From Sympetrum striolatum (taxonomy: Eukaryota; Arthropoda; Insecta; Odonata; Libellulidae), in assembly GCA_947579665.1 (NCBI GenBank), contig OX388349.1, positions 69,506,841 to 69,570,840 on the forward strand: DNA of 64,000 nucleotides. The letters run 5' to 3'. The notes under the pieces are model-generated. The model saw nothing but the letters and a program-made list of their open reading frames with translations. It made no database searches and was not told the origin of the DNA. The position numbers and the translations under genes are program-made. Each line of letters opens with the position of its first letter. Position 1 is the stretch's first letter. Positions 59,113 through 64,000 of this stretch are shown here, piece after piece.

Positions 59113-59249
59113 TTTCACTTGTGCTATTTTGCACCGCATATTTCCACACGACCGGTTTCGTAACATAACTTGCATCTTAAGAAAATGTAATGTATCTTAC
59201 GAAACTGGTCGTGTGTAAAATATGCGGTGGAAAATAGCAGAAGTGAAAA
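59113..59249. repeat. Foldback MITE, second copy
   Basis: Identical to 44017-44153. Confidence 0.85.
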
Positions 59250-59901
59250 TTGTATGTCTTTAATTTATTTCGATGGAATTACACATGTTCAAGCCTGCTA
59301 CCATTTATTTTATTTTACTTATATGATAAAAAACAGCGTAAGTTTGTCCACCCTGAGAAAAATTTCACTTGTCAAATACTCAATGCAATTGTAAATTAAA
59401 TGAATATATTAATTTTAGTGGTGATGATATATTGTCACATTTCATATTTTATGATGAAATATTGTCTTCCATGATATGTTATGTGAATTGTGATCAAATA
59501 TAAGAAACTGTTAAATTTTTAACAGAACATACATTAAATACAATGTTTTTGAAAGAAAATAAGGGAGAATCATTTTCGTATGGGGAATAAGAATTAATCG
59601 AATATGTGGCTCCTAAGGTAAGATTGGATAGTTGATCAAATGATAGATAAATGCCTAAGTCCCTGTCTCGTCAGAGAAAAAACTTTTATGACTTTACCCA
59701 ATGGCACAATTTGAAAAATTTTGGAGTCATGTTTAATTCTCAATTGCATAATTATTGTGACGCAACACCTTTCCGACTCAAACCAAGATAAACGTAGTTA
59801 AGATGAAAGGTATCCTGAACACTTACCACACGTTTATCATATATAAAAATATATTTTCATAGAATTAAAATTGTTTCTAAAGGATTACATATTTACATTT
59901 C

Positions 59902-60497
59902 GTGATGAGAAATCTAAGGGGTAGTAGTAGGAACCCAAAAGAATTAGCGTATAAAACAATAGTAAGACAGATATTAGAATATGCGACCAACGTATGGGAT
60001 CATCATGATAAACTCAACGTTAAAAATATAGAGAGAGTGCAACGGAAAGCTGCAAGATGTGCATTAGGAAGAAATAAGAAAGATGACAGCGTTACAGTGA
60101 TGTTGGAGAAGCTCGGCTGGGAATCTCTACAAAAAAGGAGAAGGATAAACCGATTAATAGGAATCTTTCAAGTCAAAAACGGAGGCGAGGCATGGACAGA
60201 TTAAACGACAGGATAGAGGAACCACATTATCTAGCTCAAGGGGATCATAAATACAAGTTTAAGCTTAGGAAACAACGAATAGATATCGCGAAGTACTCTA
60301 TTATATATAGAAGGATGAATGATTGGAATATGTTACCTGAAGAGGCTCTCAAACCCTGCCCGAAAAGCAAAATACACTTTAGGAATATATGTTTGAACTT
60401 ACTATAAGGATTTATAATGTATTTGTGTTAGATAAATCTTACCACCTGAACGTTGTTCTATTTGTAAGATTGATTATGTAAATAAATAAATAAATAA
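59902..60497 (+). mobile_element. LINE 3' fragment, second copy
   Basis: Identical to 44806-45401, including the single frameshift and (TAAA)n tail. Confidence 0.85.
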
Positions 60498-61797
60498 TGG
60501 AATAATGTTGGTTCATAAGTCTCCAACGATTGGTCGATCTGCAAGATCTTTCCTGATGACTGGTAAGTCCGGACACTTATACAATATTTTATTTGGCCCG
60601 AGCTTCTACGAATTTACTCCACAACTGCTTTCTGTAAATGAGAATAGTAAACAGTCATATCAAAAGTACTACTGTATAGACTAAAAATTGGCGACATTTG
60701 CAACCACATTAATGATAAAACTAATTTCTTGTATACTGATGACATTCGTATCGAATTGAATTACGGAGGAAATAACATCTGATGGGAATTATGAACAGGA
60801 TGTAAAATTACTTTATGTTGTTATTAATATTGTTTGGCATCCTATTGGACAAGACTAGGCCCGGGTTGGAATCATCAGCTCCATGTTAAATAAATTCAAG
60901 TTCTCTGCCACCAATCCATACATACAAGCTTTATTTATATATTTAAATTATAAATCAGATTATTATGATTAAGTTAATGATAAAAAACAAAAGCGAAAGA
61001 GCTATTTGTGGGAATAAATCTCCGCTTATGAATGTTTAAAGAAAAAAATAAATAGGATGAATTTTACCTTTTCTAATATAACGCTGTTCACGAAACATCG
61101 CAAAAAACGAGGGGAAACTAAAATTCCATTTTTATTTCTATTCTATCTATCTATCTATATTCACCGTGAGCGGACAGTGGCTTATGGCAAGGGGTGTTGA
61201 CGCACCAATATCCCTACCTAATCCCCTCTATTAGCATTTCCAATAGACTGCAGAAAGATCGGCTGGACTTAAGTATTTTATTGAATTAGCTTTGAAACCA
61301 CTTTTTACAGAGTTCATGTTCTCGAATAAAAGAAACTATGCGTTTCCCACTAAATCTTATCGCACATGCACAGGAGAAACGAGAGTTACTAGGGATGGTC
61401 ATTCCACTGAAATCTCCTCAGCAGCATTATAGCCTCCATTCCTCTCGAGTCCCTCAGTAAAAATCTAAAAATCCGTTTTCCCCTCCGCTCAACATATCCC
61501 GATGTTACAACTTATAGGAAGGCCTTAACAGAATGTTCGCATGGGAATAAAATGATAAGAACCATCCGACGGTTATCGACATGGAGCCAAATATCTCGAG
61601 GCGAAATAGTGTTTCCCCTCCGTAAAACACATCCGGCTGAAACAAGTTTAAGCAAGACCATCTTTACTAACTGTTATCATTGCAATAAAATGATGAGAAC
61701 CGTCCAAAGACAATTCCATGATTGGCTGAATTGTAATCGAGATTAAGCGAAAAATCTCGAGGCGTGAGAGTCAGTCTCAAATTAAGTGACGAACGAA

Positions 61798-62344
61798 ATG
61801 GCGAACTCAAAAAAGTGCTTCGTTGCCGCGACGACGATTCTGCTCACCCTCGGTCTCTGCATGGCTGAGGAGAGGATTTTTGCACCTGAAATAGCATAAA
61901 ATGAGGAGCGGAAGGCCCTCCGCGTTAGATGAGCAGCGAGTGAGGAGTTTAATGAACACGCTTCCGAATATTGCTATTGACGAAATCCTCTGCGCGGATA
62001 GTGTGTATCCTGAGGACATATTCTGCGTTGACTCCTTTCTTGCATATAGAGTTGAGTTGTCATACGCACACCCGACAGAGAAAAACGTCGAGTGCCGAGG
62101 GATTTACGAAGGAGAAAGTTCTCCTTTCGTGATGATTTACGCTAACGTGTATTGCGGCAAATTTCCGTTCCTTCCTGTGAAAAGAGTGGCCTATGTAAAA
62201 GAGATAAGAATATATCACAGCCTTTATTATTCCTTCTACATTTCTAAGACTTTTATCAACACTGGAAGAATCGGACGAATGGTTAATGGAAGCCATCCAT
62301 TACCTCTTGTGAGATTCAATTTAATAGGAATCTGTGGTACGTAG
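61798..62344 (+). pseudogene. B6 pseudogene, second copy
   Basis: Identical to 46702-47248 with the same extra T and premature stops. Confidence 0.88.
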
Positions 62345-62388
62345 TACAAAGTCCAACATAGTTGTGTGGTGGTCGATGTGCTGAGCAG

Positions 62389-62556
62389 GGCTACGTGAAA
62401 TCGATCGACGTTTGGACCCGGAATCATGATTGGACTTCCCTGTCTGTCAAGAGCTACGAGAATGCGGGCAGTACCAGATGGAGCGACAAGAGAGCTTCCC
62501 CAACCAATGCGCCTCCCATGAAGTTCCGTTTCGTTAACGATCTGGAAGGCTCATAG
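62389..62556 (+). pseudogene. A-type tail relic after B6, second copy
   Basis: Identical to 47293-47460. Here its native 3' flank continues beyond 62647. Confidence 0.88.
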
Positions 62557-64000
62557 CGGTGAAGTATTTCACTCCTAAAGACGAATTTTACTCATTGTTG
62601 GTCACTACTTCTGCGCGATAATGAAAATCTTCAATATCTGTTCAGTGGTTCCGTTTCCCGCTCATTTAAAGCTTTTCACAAATCTATTTTTCTTTGAACT
62701 GAACCTTAAGTGGTATACCGTTAACTTTGTGTTATTGCAATATACTTATGTGTGTGCATAAGAAAAATATATAGTAGAAATATACGTATCAGATAGAATT
62801 TGGAGCAGTTTAATAATTACTTAACTACACGGAGATTATTAATAAATGATTCATTAGAGTTAGACAATGAAAAAACAACTCAAAATATTCTCTAATTTTA
62901 ATTAGTAACATCCATAAAGACAAGGTCGTATATTCCAACTTTCTTCCATGCGAATTTTTTCGGTTATCCGAAAATTCATGTATATGATGTATCGATATTT
63001 TTTAAAAGCCCTGCTATTGTTGGTTTGAGTTATGTAAATTGTTTAGAAATTGGTGGAAGTGTTTTTGTGCTGGTGGCGCTGGGGTGCTAGCAGAAAGGCC
63101 ACCGGTGACAGTGCGTGTAGGATGACTTTCAAAAAAACTTTTTAAATAACGGGGATCGCAAGAAAAAGGGGAGACTCGCTAGATAATCAAGCTTCTTGGA
63201 GGATCGCGTAGGGCCGCCGAGGTCATTACCAGCCTGCCCCGATACCGCGACGAGAAAACGGCAGAGGACGAAGAGTGCCACGAGTGATCCCCGGATTTGG
63301 TATTAGAAATAGAGCGGCTCCTAATTGGAGACCAAATTGTAATTGGCTCTAGGAATTTGTTCTTGTTTGTCATTAATTTTCTGTTTTAAATCAAATAATA
63401 AATTGTGTCTCAGGTATAATTTGGATCCTAAATCTTGTTTTTTTTCCGGAACTTTCGCTCGACTGGTCCTTGCGCGGTGGGGCAGTGGTGTCCTCCGTCG
63501 CCGAACTCAGGGACCCAATATTTAATTGAGTAACTTTGTTTATTTTTGTGAGATGTGGCGGACGAATAATTTGTTCCGTTACAATATATATATTATGTGT
63601 TTAAAGAAGTCTAAGGGAATTCTGTAAAGAGTTATATTTGTCTAGATATGAGAGAACTATGCTAAGAAGACGATTTCTTAGTATTTCTGTGGATTATTGA
63701 ATACCAATAGAAAGGTCATCGCCTGAGAATGCTGCCCTTGCACTCCATGCATTGAGCTGGCAATGTCTCCATCGATAGAAAAAATATCCTCAGATATAAA
63801 GGTCACATCTCGAATGAGAAAATTCCTCTTCGAAACTAACTGCACTAAAAAGAGCTAAATAAAGCATGAAAATGTACCAGATGGAGTATATAGATGTCTC
63901 AGAGGTGCTCTTAAGTAATAAAACATGTTTAATATGAATTGCCAAATTATAAAATTTATGTGAGTGTTGTATGATTACAGAATGTTTTTCTATCCCCAAA
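62557..64000. repeat. A-type 3' flank, third long copy
   Basis: Follows 20778-22020 and 28391-29650 through CACTACTTCTGCG, GGTTATCC, CGATTTCTTAGTATTTCTGTGG and CTGGCAATGTCTCCAT, but is split by an insertion of about 570 bp at 63018. It runs off the window. No supported gene. Confidence 0.75.
63018..63583. mobile_element. Solo-LTR-like insertion
   Basis: 566 bp of GC-richer sequence interrupts the A-type 3' flank; the two other flank copies lack it. It starts TGTTGG and ends CCGTTACA, so both strands read TG...CA as LTRs do (TGTAACGG on the minus strand). I do not see a clear target-site duplication, and no primer-binding site or coding region is attached. An unrelated insertion is possible. 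Confidence 0.4.

Larger units (their letters stand above)
47554..62647. repeat. 15,094-bp direct tandem duplication, copy 2
   Basis: Second copy of 32458-47551. Its right end continues into unique A-type 3' flank at 62648, whereas copy 1 is cut there, so copy 2 keeps the original right boundary and copy 1 the original left one. All features below repeat those of copy 1 at +15,096. Confidence 0.95.

Noticed and set aside
32458..62647. Tandem CRISPR-like or satellite array
   Set aside because: Only two copies of a 15-kb unit and no short regular spacers; it is a segmental duplication in eukaryotic DNA.

Overview
The window is AT-rich, repeat-laden eukaryotic nuclear DNA, most likely from an insect or another arthropod. 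The reasons are dispersed intronless secreted-protein genes, Inr motifs of the arthropod TCAGT type, and Helitron, hAT, Harbinger and LINE remnants. The species cannot be named from sequence alone. There are no bacterial operons, rRNAs or CRISPR arrays.

The real content is a cluster of one multigene family that I do not recognise. Members are single-exon and encode about 192-227 aa, with a signal peptide and four conserved cysteines. The hallmark is C-T-D-(S/T)-(V/I)-Y-P-(E/N)-D-I-(F/L)-C, followed by a Y-A-(H/N)-P segment carrying the third Cys, a V-x-C, and an M-T-R-x-(A/G)-Y-V block. Three subtypes are visible. Subtype A is at 10531 (+), 20193 (+) and 41310 (-), with an identical copy at 56406 (-). 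Subtype B is at 17413 (-), 18730 (+) and 27691 (+). Subtype C is at 30123 (+). Broken B members lie at 36694-37246, 42965-43617 and 46702-47248, and broken A tails at 28316 and 47293. The function is unknown. All that can be said is that the products should be small, disulfide-bonded extracellular proteins.

Layout. 1-9.5 kb is gene-poor, with a 1.9-kb Helitron and one candidate short exon at 6530-6602. 9.5-21 kb holds A1, a decayed ZBED5/FAM200-like hAT, the divergent B pair around a long inverted repeat, and A2. 21-32 kb holds a LINE piece, a complete-ended 2.3-kb hAT element with 8-bp target duplication, B3 and C1. From 32458 to 62647 a 15,094-bp block is present twice in direct tandem, apparently without a single difference, joined by a 2-bp filler. 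Each copy holds one intact A gene, three B pseudogenes and an A-tail relic, plus Harbinger, LINE, MITE and hairpin repeats. 62.6-64 kb continues as the 3' flank of an A gene with an LTR-like insertion.

The cluster has grown by repeated segmental duplication, inversion and deletion. A1 and A3 lie in an inverted duplicate. The B3 and B6 neighbourhoods are duplicates of each other. A B-to-A deletion fusion is shared by two places, while the undeleted order survives at 18730-20777. A-type genes carry a well-spaced TATA/Inr core promoter. B-type genes carry a TCAGTC Inr that has been lost or altered in some copies.
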